From Kiritimatiellia bacterium (GTDB lineage: Bacteria > Verrucomicrobiota > Kiritimatiellia > RFP12 > UBA1067): a DNA stretch of 20,240 bases. Below the pieces are notes generated by a model. It was not told where the DNA came from. It searched no databases and saw only the letters and a list, made by a program, of their open reading frames with translations. A program made the translations under genes and the position numbers. This document shows positions 8,446 through 16,833 of the stretch, in pieces. Location: assembly GCA_024405255.1 (NCBI GenBank), contig JAKSOY010000061.1, forward strand, positions 1-20,240. Direction: 5' to 3'. Each line of letters starts with the position of its first letter. The stretch's first letter is position 1.

Positions 8446-9201
8446 TTACCGTCCAACCTCTGTGGCATTACGCTTGGAAATCTCGTTCAACCGTTCCAGG
8501 TCGTTCAGATACTTGCGGCGTTCAATGAGCTTCAAATAGTCCGGACGATGCTCCAGCAGATCCGAACAGACCGTCCGATTGAGGAACACAATCCCCTTCG
8601 CCCGTATCCGCGATTCCATATCGACACCGTCATCCGCCTCGCGCATGGCCTCCGGCAGCACGGCCAGCAAGGTCTTCGCCACGCGCGGTTCCACAATCAC
8701 ACGTGCATAGCGCGAACCGAAGAAAATGAAATTCCCTTCCCGCAGCTTGCGCTGGATCTCCGCCCGATACGCATCGACTTCCTTGAGCAGCGCCGCGCTC
8801 TTCGCGTTCGGCGCAAACGCGATGTCCTGCTCGGGTTCCTTCACTTCGGGCTCTTCCTCGTCGGCAAACAGCTCGTCGAGACTTTTCGCTTCGCCGGCAT
8901 TCGCCGCCCGCGCCGCGACCTTGCTGGCATAGCCAGGCTGCGTGGCGAGGAACTTCCGCCAGGAATTGATCTGATCCGTCACCTGAATGTCATTGATGAA
9001 AATGGCCGTTCCCATGCGCGCCACACGATAGGGCGGACGAATATACTGGCCATTCGCAAAAACCAATCCGCTGTCCTGCGGCTTGCCCACAGCCCCCTTC
9101 AGCATCTGCAGAGCCTGTTCGGGCACTTTCTCAAACGGAGGCGCCGCAAAGGCCGTCAACGCCGTCAACGCCAACGCCATCCACATTACACGCATTTTCA
9201 T
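8446..9201 (-). CDS. Secreted protein of unknown family
   Basis: 251 residues with a clear Sec signal (MKMRVMWMALALTALTAFA, likely cut near residue 19-20). The mature part has no family I recognise: a short N-terminal region with FANGQYIRPPYRVARMG (48-64) that may be beta-rich, an acidic linker (about 107-127, rich in Glu and Asp), then a mostly helical C-terminal half ending in a charged helix (225-247). It overlaps the 797-residue membrane protein gene by 4 nt (ATGA) and abuts the methyltransferase start, so it is firmly within the run. AAAGGGA lies 5 nt before this ATG; a second ATG at codon 3 is less well placed. The tight coupling suggests partnership with the upstream membrane protein, as an inference only. 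Confidence 0.8.
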   Translation of the reverse strand: MKMRVMWMALALTALTAFAAPPFEKVPEQALQMLKGAVGKPQDSGLVFANGQYIRPPYRVARMGTAIFINDIQVTDQINSWRKFLATQPGYASKVAARAANAGEAKSLDELFADEEEPEVKEPEQDIAFAPNAKSAALLKEVDAYRAEIQRKLREGNFIFFGSRYARVIVEPRVAKTLLAVLPEAMREADDGVDMESRIRAKGIVFLNRTVCSDLLEHRPDYLKLIERRKYLNDLERLNEISKRNATEVGR

Positions 9202-11591
9202 TTACTTCCCTTTCGCGGCTTTTCGGCTTTCGCCTCCGACGCACGCTTTCTTGCATGTTCAATCTGTCTCAACGTATCTTTGACTTCAGCCGAATTCGGT
9301 ACAAGTTCCAAGGCCTTCTTGGCGTGTTGTTCCGCTTCATTGAAACGCTGAAGTTCCATATAGACGAGCGCGAGATTGTTCCAGACAGCCGGCTCGTTCG
9401 TACGCTTGGTCAAGTAGACCTTGAAATGCTCCTCGGCACGCGTCCACTGCTTCTGCACGTAGTAGCTCATCGCCATCGCGAAATTCGCATCGGGATCGTC
9501 CTTGATCGCCTTGAGAATCGGCCGCGCGTAATTCGCCGCGAGCGCGAAGTCCGCACGGGCCAACGCCAGCTGCAAGCCTTCGCGCGGCGTCTGCTGGCGC
9601 AACATCATCAGGCGCGCATGGTCCATATCCGCAAGAATCCTCTGCAGCGAGCTGTTGCAGTCGTCGAGCTCTTCCGAGAGCTTCGTCTCGATACCGGCCG
9701 TCTTCACGTCGCCGGCATTGTCCGCACGCTCCGCCCGCATGCGCGCCAGACGCGCCAGGCGCCACTGGGCGTAACGGAAGAGTTCGCACACCGAATGCCC
9801 CGCCGCCTTCTGCAGACCGCCTGCGGCATAGATGTCGAGAATGCGCTTCGCGAGCTGCTTGCTGCGTTCAAGGCCCTGACGGCACGCGGCTTCGTCCATG
9901 CCGTCCGGACGCGCCAATACGCCCGAGCAAAGCGGCAGCGGAAGTCCTTGACGCTTCCACATTTCAAATCCCTGCTGCACAGCCACGTCCTTCATCCGCG
10001 ACGGTTTTTCACGCACCCAAGTGCGCAGTCCCGTAGCGGCGCTCACCCCGAGCGAGAGGCGGTCTTCCGAATCCAGCGGTCCGCGCGTGCGGAGGTACTG
10101 GGCGTAGGTGCTACCACCCGAGATCAGCGAAATCGCAAAAAGGTCCTTCTTCTGTTCCGCCGCCAGCAGTTCATAGCGCGCATCGTAGGAACCGTCGGTG
10201 AAAATCCATTTTGCCGTGCCGCATTCGGACACGACCTCGCGCGCATAGTCGTCGATCACCTTCAGCATCTCGCGCGTCGTCTTCAGCACGCGTCCCGGCA
10301 ACACGCCAGCCGCGAGCACCACCAACACCGAAATGAAAAGGACGAACCGTCCATTCTGCGAAAGCTGTACAAAATGACGTCGCTGGAGGCGGGCTAGATC
10401 CCGGCAACAGGCCTCGGTTCCGAAAATCGTCAAAACGCATACGACCGTCCCCGCCGCGCTCAATACGAGCAGCTGCTCGAAGAACGGCGACAGGAGCCGC
10501 ACGGACGAGGTCCAGTTCCAGAACCACAGCGCCGTCAGCATCGCGAGCTGGGCATAGGCCAACACACCCGCGAAGCATGTGACCGCACCCACATGGAACG
10601 GCAGCAGGCGCTCCTCGTCCACCGCACGCGGCAGCAGATAAAGGCAGAGACCGAACGGTAGCACACACACGCCGAACGCCAACGCGAACCCAAACGGATT
10701 CGCCGACCCCGACAGGCTATGCCACCATTGAACGAGATACATCAGCGGCAAATCGCCTCCCGCCTTGCCCGCGGCCTCCAATCCCTTCAGGGAAATGAAG
10801 GACGCACAGTTGACACCGACGCCGACGGCCACGCCGACGAGCCAGATGAACGACAGCATCCACCGTGCAGACTGTCCGGCCCCCTGGTCCAGCAACGGGT
10901 TGTCTTCGCAGAGCGCCCCGCGGCGGAACGCCCGCAGATAGCCATACCAGCAAATGACGAACAACAGCAATCCCCACGGCGTTTCCGCCGTCAGAACGCC
11001 GCTCAAAAACATGGATGCAAGCGCCGATGCGGCTCCGCCGTCAAGCAGGAATCGGATGAACAGGAACAAGGCCGCCAATGCCAGCAAAGTCAGCAGCCCG
11101 GCCGGCGTCGAAACCTGTCCCGAAGACCACATCGGACCCGAGCACATGAAGAAGATCGCACCGGCAAACGCCGCCAGCCGCTGTACCACTTCGCGCCGCT
11201 CAGCCGTCCGAAGCCTCAAACGCACCAACTGCATCACCAGAACGCGGAAGAAGAGGAAGGCGAAACCCGCCGTCAGCGCCCCGAGGACACGACCGACCCA
11301 CGGCAGCAAAGCATTGCCCGTGGCCGTTCCCCCCAGATAGAACACGGACGCGAAGACGCGCCAAATCCCCGGTAAAACCGTCGCCGGCGGACGCAAACCC
11401 GCCGCAACAGCCGCATCAGACCACGCCGCCGGATACAACGCGGGGAACGCAAAGATCGTCAATCCCAGAAAGACAAACGCCGCCGCCAGAGCCGCCAGAA
11501 TCCAGTCCCATCCGGTCAAGTGCTCGGACGTCACGGAAGCGGACGAATCCCTGCGTTCGTCTTCATCTTCGTCGTCGTAGTGGTGATGCAT
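9198..11591 (-). CDS. Polytopic membrane protein with C-terminal TPR repeats, unknown function
   Basis: 797 residues in three parts. Residues 1-25 are cytosolic-looking, His- and Asp/Glu-rich. Residues about 28-440 contain roughly ten hydrophobic segments (for example near 30-50, 100-125, 165-200, 240-260, 298-322, 335-365, 375-395 and 418-438), consistent with an inner-membrane core like that of glycosyltransferase-C or O-mannosyltransferase-type proteins, although I see no defining catalytic motif. From about 440 to the end it is soluble and helical, with at least two TPR units at about 706-772 (QWTRAEEHFKVYL and RFNEAEQHAKKALELVPN) and a basic tail. AAGGGG lies 7 nt before the ATG. It follows the PEP-CTERM gene by 73 nt, the widest gap in the run, and overlaps the next gene by 4 nt. 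A role in surface-protein glycosylation or export is only a guess. Confidence 0.82.
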   Translation of the reverse strand: MHHHYDDEDEDERRDSSASVTSEHLTGWDWILAALAAAFVFLGLTIFAFPALYPAAWSDAAVAAGLRPPATVLPGIWRVFASVFYLGGTATGNALLPWVGRVLGALTAGFAFLFFRVLVMQLVRLRLRTAERREVVQRLAAFAGAIFFMCSGPMWSSGQVSTPAGLLTLLALAALFLFIRFLLDGGAASALASMFLSGVLTAETPWGLLLFVICWYGYLRAFRRGALCEDNPLLDQGAGQSARWMLSFIWLVGVAVGVGVNCASFISLKGLEAAGKAGGDLPLMYLVQWWHSLSGSANPFGFALAFGVCVLPFGLCLYLLPRAVDEERLLPFHVGAVTCFAGVLAYAQLAMLTALWFWNWTSSVRLLSPFFEQLLVLSAAGTVVCVLTIFGTEACCRDLARLQRRHFVQLSQNGRFVLFISVLVVLAAGVLPGRVLKTTREMLKVIDDYAREVVSECGTAKWIFTDGSYDARYELLAAEQKKDLFAISLISGGSTYAQYLRTRGPLDSEDRLSLGVSAATGLRTWVREKPSRMKDVAVQQGFEMWKRQGLPLPLCSGVLARPDGMDEAACRQGLERSKQLAKRILDIYAAGGLQKAAGHSVCELFRYAQWRLARLARMRAERADNAGDVKTAGIETKLSEELDDCNSSLQRILADMDHARLMMLRQQTPREGLQLALARADFALAANYARPILKAIKDDPDANFAMAMSYYVQKQWTRAEEHFKVYLTKRTNEPAVWNNLALVYMELQRFNEAEQHAKKALELVPNSAEVKDTLRQIEHARKRASEAKAEKPRKGSK

Positions 11592-11664
11592 TTACTTTCC
11601 CCTTATGCAAGCGAGGCAGGCCGTTACCGGTCCGCCCCGCAGGTTCTCAGAACATCTCGCAGTC

Positions 11665-12171
11665 TTAGGCCTGGCGGCGACGGCGCAATGCCATCAAAGC
11701 GCCACCGAGCAACAGCAACAGTCCGCTCGAAGGCTCGGGAATCACACCCGGATTCGGGCCACTCACGCCCATGTTGATACCTTCGGTCGTCGTCGGGAAA
11801 CCGATACCGCCCGCAGCCACATAACCGCCCGTCACCAGGTCGTCGTAGCTGAATTCCTTCATCCAATTCGACTTGGTCACCGTCCCACCCGACGAATAGG
11901 TCACAAGCTCGACCAGGAACGAATACTGCGAACCTTCATAGTCGCCAAGGCTGGTCTGCACCAACCCCGTTTCCGTACCCGTGAGGGTCGTTTCCAGATC
12001 GACGCCCTGGGCCAAGGAGGATTCCAGCCGCGTCTTCGATGTACCGTCGTTGGCATAGAGCGTCGCAGCCGAAAACGAACCTGCATCGGCGACCTGCCAG
12101 TAGAGCGTACCCGCCTGAGCCAGCACCACTGCGCCGGCAACCGCCAGCGCCACTAGGACTTTCTTCACCAT
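11665..12171 (-). CDS. Small secreted PEP-CTERM protein
   Basis: A surface or exopolysaccharide-associated protein with an N-terminal Sec signal (MVKKVLVALAVAGAVVLAQA) and a classical C-terminal sorting signal: the IPEP motif (about residues 144-147), a Leu-rich transmembrane helix and a final RRRR cluster. Known PEP-CTERM proteins are processed by exosortase (EpsH/XrtA family); none is encoded in this window. The central ~115 residues are Ser/Thr/Gly-rich and match no family I know. The start at 12171 is chosen because AAGGA stands 8 nt before it, the spacing seen for its neighbours; the ATG at 12177 is only 2 nt from that site. It is the fourth of four consecutive small secreted-protein genes, 21 nt after the previous one. 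Confidence 0.87.
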   Translation of the reverse strand: MVKKVLVALAVAGAVVLAQAGTLYWQVADAGSFSAATLYANDGTSKTRLESSLAQGVDLETTLTGTETGLVQTSLGDYEGSQYSFLVELVTYSSGGTVTKSNWMKEFSYDDLVTGGYVAAGGIGFPTTTEGINMGVSGPNPGVIPEPSSGLLLLLGGALMALRRRRQA

Positions 12172-12198
12172 TTTCATCTTCCTTGCTTAATCGACTTG

Positions 12199-12951
12199 TT
12201 ACCAGGCAATCGTCGCCGCCCCGCCGCGCGAGACATACCAGAATCCCGTTCCCATCGGCAACGGTTCAGCCTCGCACCACTGGTTCTGCGTCATCGTGAG
12301 ACCGAACTTTTCGATCGTCACCTTCTTGTAGTAACCCCACTTGCCGTTCTTCAGCGAATAGATGGTCTGCGCACCGTCGTTCTGCGGCACCACGATCGTA
12401 TCGGTCTCGCCGGCATTCGTGATCTTGCCGCTGTTGAGGTCGAACGCCGCCGGCAGCGGATTCGCGAGCAGCATCATCACCGGCGCTTCGGCCGTACCGG
12501 CCTGCACCGTCTGCGACGCAACGGCCGAGGTCGTATACTGACCGAACAGATAGAACGGCGCCGTTACGTTCTGGCGCTCGAGAATGAGCGCCTGCCCGCG
12601 CGGAAGCGCCTGGTCTTCCGCCGGCGTACCGACCACCGCCTTGTCGATCGTCACGGTCGTATCCGCCGCCCAACCCGTCTCACCCAGCGTCCAGGCGAAC
12701 CACGTGTTGTTCGCCGCATCATACAGATAGAGCTTGTCGCCCTGCGTCAGATTGTCCGTCTTGACGAGTTTCGCCACCTTGACCGCCGCATCGTTCTCGC
12801 CATTGACCGCAACCCACGGTACGCCGATGATGGTGTTGCGCAGATTGCTCGTCACCTTCATCCAGCCGCAGATGTTACTGCTCGTCTGGTCGGCGAAGAG
12901 AGGCACCGTCGCCGCAATCGCCAGCGCACACAAAACCGATTTCAGTTTCAT
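12199..12951 (-). CDS. Secreted protein with internal duplication, unknown family
   Basis: 250 residues starting with a Sec signal (about 1-21, LFA-DQ cut). No function recognised. The mature protein seems to hold two related units: about 70-126 (GDKLYLYDAANNTWFAW, later LPRGQALILERQ) and about 183-243 (DTIVVPQNDGAQTIYSLKNG, later LPMGTGFWYVSRGG). Each is a strand-rich stretch with aromatic-W motifs ending in a Leu-Pro-x-Gly-x-[AG] turn. They are preceded by SNICGWMKV and TIIGVPWVAV and separated by MMLLANPLPAAFDLN. The start at 12951 begins the signal and has AAAGGA 8 nt upstream; a longer in-frame start at 12981 would overlap the preceding stop and lacks a ribosome-binding site. It lies 30 nt after one secreted-protein gene and 21 nt before the PEP-CTERM gene. 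Confidence 0.85.
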   Translation of the reverse strand: MKLKSVLCALAIAATVPLFADQTSSNICGWMKVTSNLRNTIIGVPWVAVNGENDAAVKVAKLVKTDNLTQGDKLYLYDAANNTWFAWTLGETGWAADTTVTIDKAVVGTPAEDQALPRGQALILERQNVTAPFYLFGQYTTSAVASQTVQAGTAEAPVMMLLANPLPAAFDLNSGKITNAGETDTIVVPQNDGAQTIYSLKNGKWGYYKKVTIEKFGLTMTQNQWCEAEPLPMGTGFWYVSRGGAATIAW

Positions 12952-12981
12952 CGTCGAAGTCCTTTCTAAACTAGGCGGCAC

Positions 12982-13719
12982 TCATTTGAAATTGCGCGTT
13001 CCGATGACCTTGAAGAACTGTCCCTCCGGCTTCGCGAACTCGAAGGTATCCCCCTTCGCCTTCGCGTCGACCTTCTGTCCGACAGCCCCCGGCTTCAACC
13101 CCGTCACGACCTGGTAGGTCGCAATCGGCGACATGCCGGCAACCGAAACCTTCACCGTGGCGCCCTCGATCTTGATGCTCGTAATCGTCGGATCCGCCAC
13201 GAGCGTCTCCGCCGTGATCGCCGCACCGCCCATTGCCGTCGCCGCGACCTTCATCTCGGCAACCTTCGTCGTCGACGCCGTCGTCGATTCGCCCACAGTC
13301 GCCAACGCGTTCACCGCCAACGGCTTGCCGTCCTTGATGCCGGCGAGCTTCGTCGTGCCGTCTTCAGCTTTCACGCGCGTGTCGAGCAGGTAGACGCCAT
13401 AGGACCCCTGACCGTCAAGCTGATCGGCCAGTTCCGCCGGAATCTGGAACAGCGTCCGCGGGCACGCCCCGTTCTTCGCGAGGGGGGCCAGCAGCACGAC
13501 CTTGTCCGTCTCCGCAACCGTCGTACCGTTGGCATTCAATCCCGCGAACTTCGCGCCATTCGCCGTCCATACCAGCGCATAGCACTCACCGTTCAGAACC
13601 GTGGTTCCATCGGCATACTTGTCGGGGCCCGGGGTCGAGAACGTCAAGAGCGCATCATTGGCCGCAGCCCAGCTCGCCATCGCAAGCCCCATCGCAACCG
13701 CCATCGTGAAAATCTTCAT
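12982..13719 (-). CDS. Secreted beta-rich protein of unknown family
   Basis: 245 residues with a Sec signal (about 1-19, SWA-AAN). The mature part is rich in Val, Ala, Thr and Gly and poor in charged helices, suggesting beta structure. Notable stretches are ECYALVWTANGAKFAGLNA (45-63), GSYGVYLLDTRV (105-116) and a C-terminal fibronectin/Ig-like segment (about 178-240: ITSIKIEGATVKVSV ... PIATYQVVTGL ... GQFFKVIG). The chain ends GQFFKVIGTRNFK, which resembles the short FFKV-type endings of other secreted proteins in this phylum (an impression, not a search). Start 13719 is chosen because AAAGGA stands 8 nt before it; the upstream ATG at 13728 is part of that same site. It has a 21-nt gap to the LamG-like gene and 30 nt to the next. 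Confidence 0.83.
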   Translation of the reverse strand: MKIFTMAVAMGLAMASWAAANDALLTFSTPGPDKYADGTTVLNGECYALVWTANGAKFAGLNANGTTVAETDKVVLLAPLAKNGACPRTLFQIPAELADQLDGQGSYGVYLLDTRVKAEDGTTKLAGIKDGKPLAVNALATVGESTTASTTKVAEMKVAATAMGGAAITAETLVADPTITSIKIEGATVKVSVAGMSPIATYQVVTGLKPGAVGQKVDAKAKGDTFEFAKPEGQFFKVIGTRNFK

Positions 13720-13740
13720 CTCAAACATCCTTTCGCACGC

Positions 13741-14838
13741 TTACTTGTTTTCCTTCACAGCTTCAAGACGGTAGTAGTAGACGGCCGCATCCTGCTGCAG
13801 ATTTTCAACCGACACTTCCGTCGCACCCGCCGTCACCGCCACTTCGCCCTTGTTCGTCAGGAACGCAGGGTCCGTCGCGTAGACGAGTTTCACCGTGTAG
13901 CCCGCCGGCGGCGTCATCGCCGGAACCGAGAACGTCGCCTTGTTCCCGGCCAGCGCCATCGTCTTCAGCACGAACTTCTCGCCGTCGAACGGCGAGAGGC
14001 CCGTCTCGAACTTCGCCTTCAACGTGAGGCCCGAACCGTCGTACGTCTTCGTCGCATCCCACGCCAAACCGTTCTTGTCGTACCAGGCGTAGGAGATGCC
14101 CTCGGCATCCGCACCCGTCACGGGCGCCGCCTCCACCGCATCCGAACCACCCGCGATGCGCAGATCGTCCAGGCTCGTCAAGCCGACGACTTCCACCGAG
14201 GTGACCTTGTCCTTCACACGCGCGAGCTTGTACCACGCGCCGTTCTCCTGGCTCGTCACCGTGAGATAGCCCTTGTCGCTCATGATCGGCTGGCCGTCGA
14301 TTCGCATCTGGGCGAATCCCGTCGCATAGTCGAAGACGAACGTCACACGGTGCCAGGTACCCGCGTCGACTTCCACAAGATTGCACCAGGTCGGTTCCGT
14401 TGCACCCTTCGGCAGGCAGAACACCTTGAACATGCCCTTGCCTTCGCCGCTCGACTCGACGCCCACGGCAATCTGGATGCTCTCGTCTTCCGGCAAGTCC
14501 AGCGCTTCCTCCCGCACGGCCGCCTGCACCATCATGTCCACCAAGGCCGGCTGACCCGCCTGAAGCGTCGCCGACGGCGTACAGATTACGGACTCGTCGA
14601 TCTTCAGCACCTTCGCGTGTGCCACGCCTTCGTCCTGAATGGCATAGCCACCCGTGCCAGCCGCGTAGGTGAGTTCGGCCACAGACCCCGAACCGCCCCA
14701 GATCGCTCCCAGCTCCGTCACCGATTGTCCTGCCGTAGCACCTTCGAAGGTTTCCTTCGCGACATCGGTCACAGCGAACAAGCCCCCGGCCATCAGCAGA
14801 CAGCCAATAGCCAGAAGTTCTTTTTTGCTCATGAGCAT
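13741..14838 (-). CDS. Secreted LamG/concanavalin-like protein
   Basis: 365 residues with a Sec signal (about 1-22). Residues about 28-230 look like a LamG-like jelly-roll domain: ETFEGATAGQSV near the N-terminus, the strand GTWHRVTFVFDYATGFAQMR (160-179) followed by IDGQPI, and LTSLDDLRIAG (220-230) closing the domain. Such domains bind glycans or act as structural modules. A second beta-rich region (about 285-365) ends VYYYRLEAVKENK. I see no catalytic motif. The start at 14838 has GAGGAG 8 nt before it and begins the signal; the longer in-frame ATG at 14889 would lie in the promoter region. It is the first gene of the long run and is preceded by a plausible promoter 59-87 nt upstream. Confidence 0.83.
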   Translation of the reverse strand: MLMSKKELLAIGCLLMAGGLFAVTDVAKETFEGATAGQSVTELGAIWGGSGSVAELTYAAGTGGYAIQDEGVAHAKVLKIDESVICTPSATLQAGQPALVDMMVQAAVREEALDLPEDESIQIAVGVESSGEGKGMFKVFCLPKGATEPTWCNLVEVDAGTWHRVTFVFDYATGFAQMRIDGQPIMSDKGYLTVTSQENGAWYKLARVKDKVTSVEVVGLTSLDDLRIAGGSDAVEAAPVTGADAEGISYAWYDKNGLAWDATKTYDGSGLTLKAKFETGLSPFDGEKFVLKTMALAGNKATFSVPAMTPPAGYTVKLVYATDPAFLTNKGEVAVTAGATEVSVENLQQDAAVYYYRLEAVKENK

Positions 14839-14896
14839 CGTTGAATCTCCTCTTCGAAACTCGTTAAATGAAACGCCTCTCCAAACCACGGTGAGT

Positions 14897-14925
14897 AGAA
14901 TAGCAGAAAATCAGGAGGGACGCAA
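14897..14925 (-). promoter_or_regulatory. Probable sigma70-type promoter of the secreted-protein run
   Basis: On the minus strand TTGCGT (14925-14920) and TATTCT (14902-14897) are separated by exactly 17 nt. The matches to consensus are 3/6 and 4/6, so it is moderate, but it sits alone in the 120-nt gap before the LamG-like gene, at the right distance from its ribosome-binding site. It would drive the run of genes reaching down to 2609. Confidence 0.45.
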
Positions 14926-14930
14926 GCGAG

Positions 14931-14959
14931 AAAGTGTAAATAAGATAAAATCACACTTT
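14931..14959 (-). terminator. Weak A/T-rich inverted repeat after the lyase gene
   Basis: AAAGTGT and ACACTTT form a 7-bp stem around a 15-nt A/T-rich loop, starting at the last base of the lyase stop codon. There is no T-run after the stem in the direction of transcription, so this is at best a weak or factor-assisted terminator between the two transcription units; a regulatory site for the promoter just beyond it is an alternative. Confidence 0.3.
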
Positions 14960-16806
14960 TAGCGCGTCGAATACTTTGTACGGAAAACGGCTTCCGTCAC
15001 CGGCTCGCGGAATCGGAACGTCAGGCGCTGCGGCGACGCATGGCCCGGATTTTCGATGGCTTCGGACGAGAACTCGAGCGGCGCGGACGCGCTCACATCG
15101 AGGTTGAGCTTCCGAACGCCGTTCGACTTGTCAAAGGTGAAATGCTTCGCCGCTTCGTCTTTCTTCCACGTGCGATAGGTGATCACCGGCACTTCGAATG
15201 TGGTCGGCTCCGTAAATTTGACCTTGTCCGTAATCGTGATTTCATACTTCACGCGGTCAAACGTCATCGTCCGCACGAGCGACTTCAGCGCGGGTACCGG
15301 ATAGGCCGACGTGTAGTCGATCGTGAGCATGTCCTTCTCAGGCGTGAACGCGACCTTGAAGACCTTCGCCTGAGCCGCACCCCCCACCTTCTGCAGCTTG
15401 CCGCCGACTACGGGAACGGGATGTCCGTACGAGTTCAACACCTTCGAGACATAGCGGTCGCGCGAGAACGTGCGCCGCGTGTAGGTCTCGCCGCCCGGAT
15501 CGCCCGACATCTCGCAGTAGTCGAGCAGAATCGTGTAGGCGCCCAGGTCGTTGTGGTTGTGGTTCTCGGCGTTGTTGCCGCCCTTAAAACTGATGCCGAA
15601 CTGGATGTCCTTGTTCGCGGGATCCGTCCGCGAAATCAGCACCTGGGCATCGCTGAACCACGAACGCAGAGCCGGCACATCCATCGTGGGCGCCGCCGGC
15701 GCGGGTTCCTGTCCGAACGCGCGCAGCACGAATGTGGAAAGCCCCCCCGCGAGCAACGGCACCTTGAGCGCCGTCGTGCTGACGAGATCCGGCCACACCT
15801 GACGTCCCAGCGCGAGCAACACGGGGGACGCATTGCCACCGCCGTCGGCGATGTGCGGCGAGATGCCGCCGTGGATCTGATAGGTGTAGGCGTATTCCAT
15901 GACTTTCTTCGTCTTGGGATCCGCAAAGAAGTCGACGTGTCCGCCCGTCGCCTTGCGCACCGCAAGGCCCATGTAGAGATGATGGCCGTAGCCGTAGTTC
16001 CAGTAGCCCATGCCTTCCGAGCAGTAGCCGTCGTCCGTATAGCCCGAAATCGCATACGGCACGCTGTCTTCGGCGTAGGCCACATACTCGGCGCGCGCCA
16101 GACGGTCTTCCACGAGCATCAGCGCCGCACGCACCACGCAGCAGTTGCACACGCTGTTCCAGTTGTTGCGGGCGTGGAACCACCAATGGCCATAGCGATG
16201 ATCGCCACGCACATGGCGGAGATGCGGTACGAACATCCGCCGCTCCACTTCCGCGCGCATCTTCGTGCGCGTCGCTTCCGGCAGACGGTCGCCCACGAGC
16301 TGCAGACAGAACGCGAAATCGAGTCCCATCGCCGCACTGACGAGGTCGATGTGGGGATCGCCCCTGAAGGACGACAACGCCGCGTCATGCGCCGGCAGAT
16401 TCCAGCTCTTCATCGCGCAAATGGCTTCCGCATACGCCGCGATCTTCGCAAGGAAGCGCCCCTTGCGCTCAAAACACTCCGCCGTCAGCAGCGTCAGGAA
16501 GCCACCGCGACGCGCACCGTAGCACCGCTCGAAATTCGTCCGGTTGCCGTTGCGCGAGAATTGCAGATAGAGTTCGTCCGGCGTCTCCGGCACGGGCTTC
16601 GCCAGCAGTTTTTCGGCCGCCTGGATCGTCTTGACGCCCTCCGGCAGCTGCGCAAGTTCGCCCCAGCGCGCATCCGTGAGCGGCGCGCCTTCCACGCACG
16701 GCTTTTCCGGCAGCCAGGCAGCGATTTCCTTCGCACGCGCCGCCACATCGCCGGCGAACGCCGCGACGGACAGCAGCACAATCGAAACTCCAATCAAACG
16801 TTTCAT
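14959..16806 (-). CDS. Secreted heparinase II/III-like polysaccharide lyase
   Basis: Predicted exported lyase of the heparinase II/III-like superfamily, which cleaves uronate-containing polysaccharides by beta-elimination; the exact substrate is not readable. 615 residues: a Sec signal (1-18, AFA-GD), an alpha/alpha toroid to about 370 and a C-terminal beta-sandwich. Active-site-type motifs are present: NNWN (214-217), GYWNYGYGHH (267-276, supplying the likely catalytic Tyr), HIADGGGN (318-325) and NAENHNHNDLGAY (412-424), which in this family gives the conserved Asn/His and metal-binding His residues. The start at 16806 begins the signal and has AAGGAG 5 nt upstream; an in-frame ATG at 16872 would lie inside the previous gene. 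It follows the SUMF1/Ig-like protein gene by 31 nt and is probably co-transcribed with it. Confidence 0.85.
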   Translation of the reverse strand: MKRLIGVSIVLLSVAAFAGDVAARAKEIAAWLPEKPCVEGAPLTDARWGELAQLPEGVKTIQAAEKLLAKPVPETPDELYLQFSRNGNRTNFERCYGARRGGFLTLLTAECFERKGRFLAKIAAYAEAICAMKSWNLPAHDAALSSFRGDPHIDLVSAAMGLDFAFCLQLVGDRLPEATRTKMRAEVERRMFVPHLRHVRGDHRYGHWWFHARNNWNSVCNCCVVRAALMLVEDRLARAEYVAYAEDSVPYAISGYTDDGYCSEGMGYWNYGYGHHLYMGLAVRKATGGHVDFFADPKTKKVMEYAYTYQIHGGISPHIADGGGNASPVLLALGRQVWPDLVSTTALKVPLLAGGLSTFVLRAFGQEPAPAAPTMDVPALRSWFSDAQVLISRTDPANKDIQFGISFKGGNNAENHNHNDLGAYTILLDYCEMSGDPGGETYTRRTFSRDRYVSKVLNSYGHPVPVVGGKLQKVGGAAQAKVFKVAFTPEKDMLTIDYTSAYPVPALKSLVRTMTFDRVKYEITITDKVKFTEPTTFEVPVITYRTWKKDEAAKHFTFDKSNGVRKLNLDVSASAPLEFSSEAIENPGHASPQRLTFRFREPVTEAVFRTKYSTR

Positions 16807-16833
16807 TTTTTCTCCTTCTGATGTTGACCCAAC

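Noticed and set aside
11592..11664. Terminator or promoter in the 73-nt gap between the PEP-CTERM and TPR-membrane genes
   Set aside because: Only GTTCT-C-AGAAC, a palindrome without loop or T-run, and no acceptable -35/-10 pair were found.
15040..16821. A 593-codon plus-strand frame opposite the lyase gene
   Set aside because: Arg/His-rich composition with no recognisable motif; the minus-strand lyase explains the interval.
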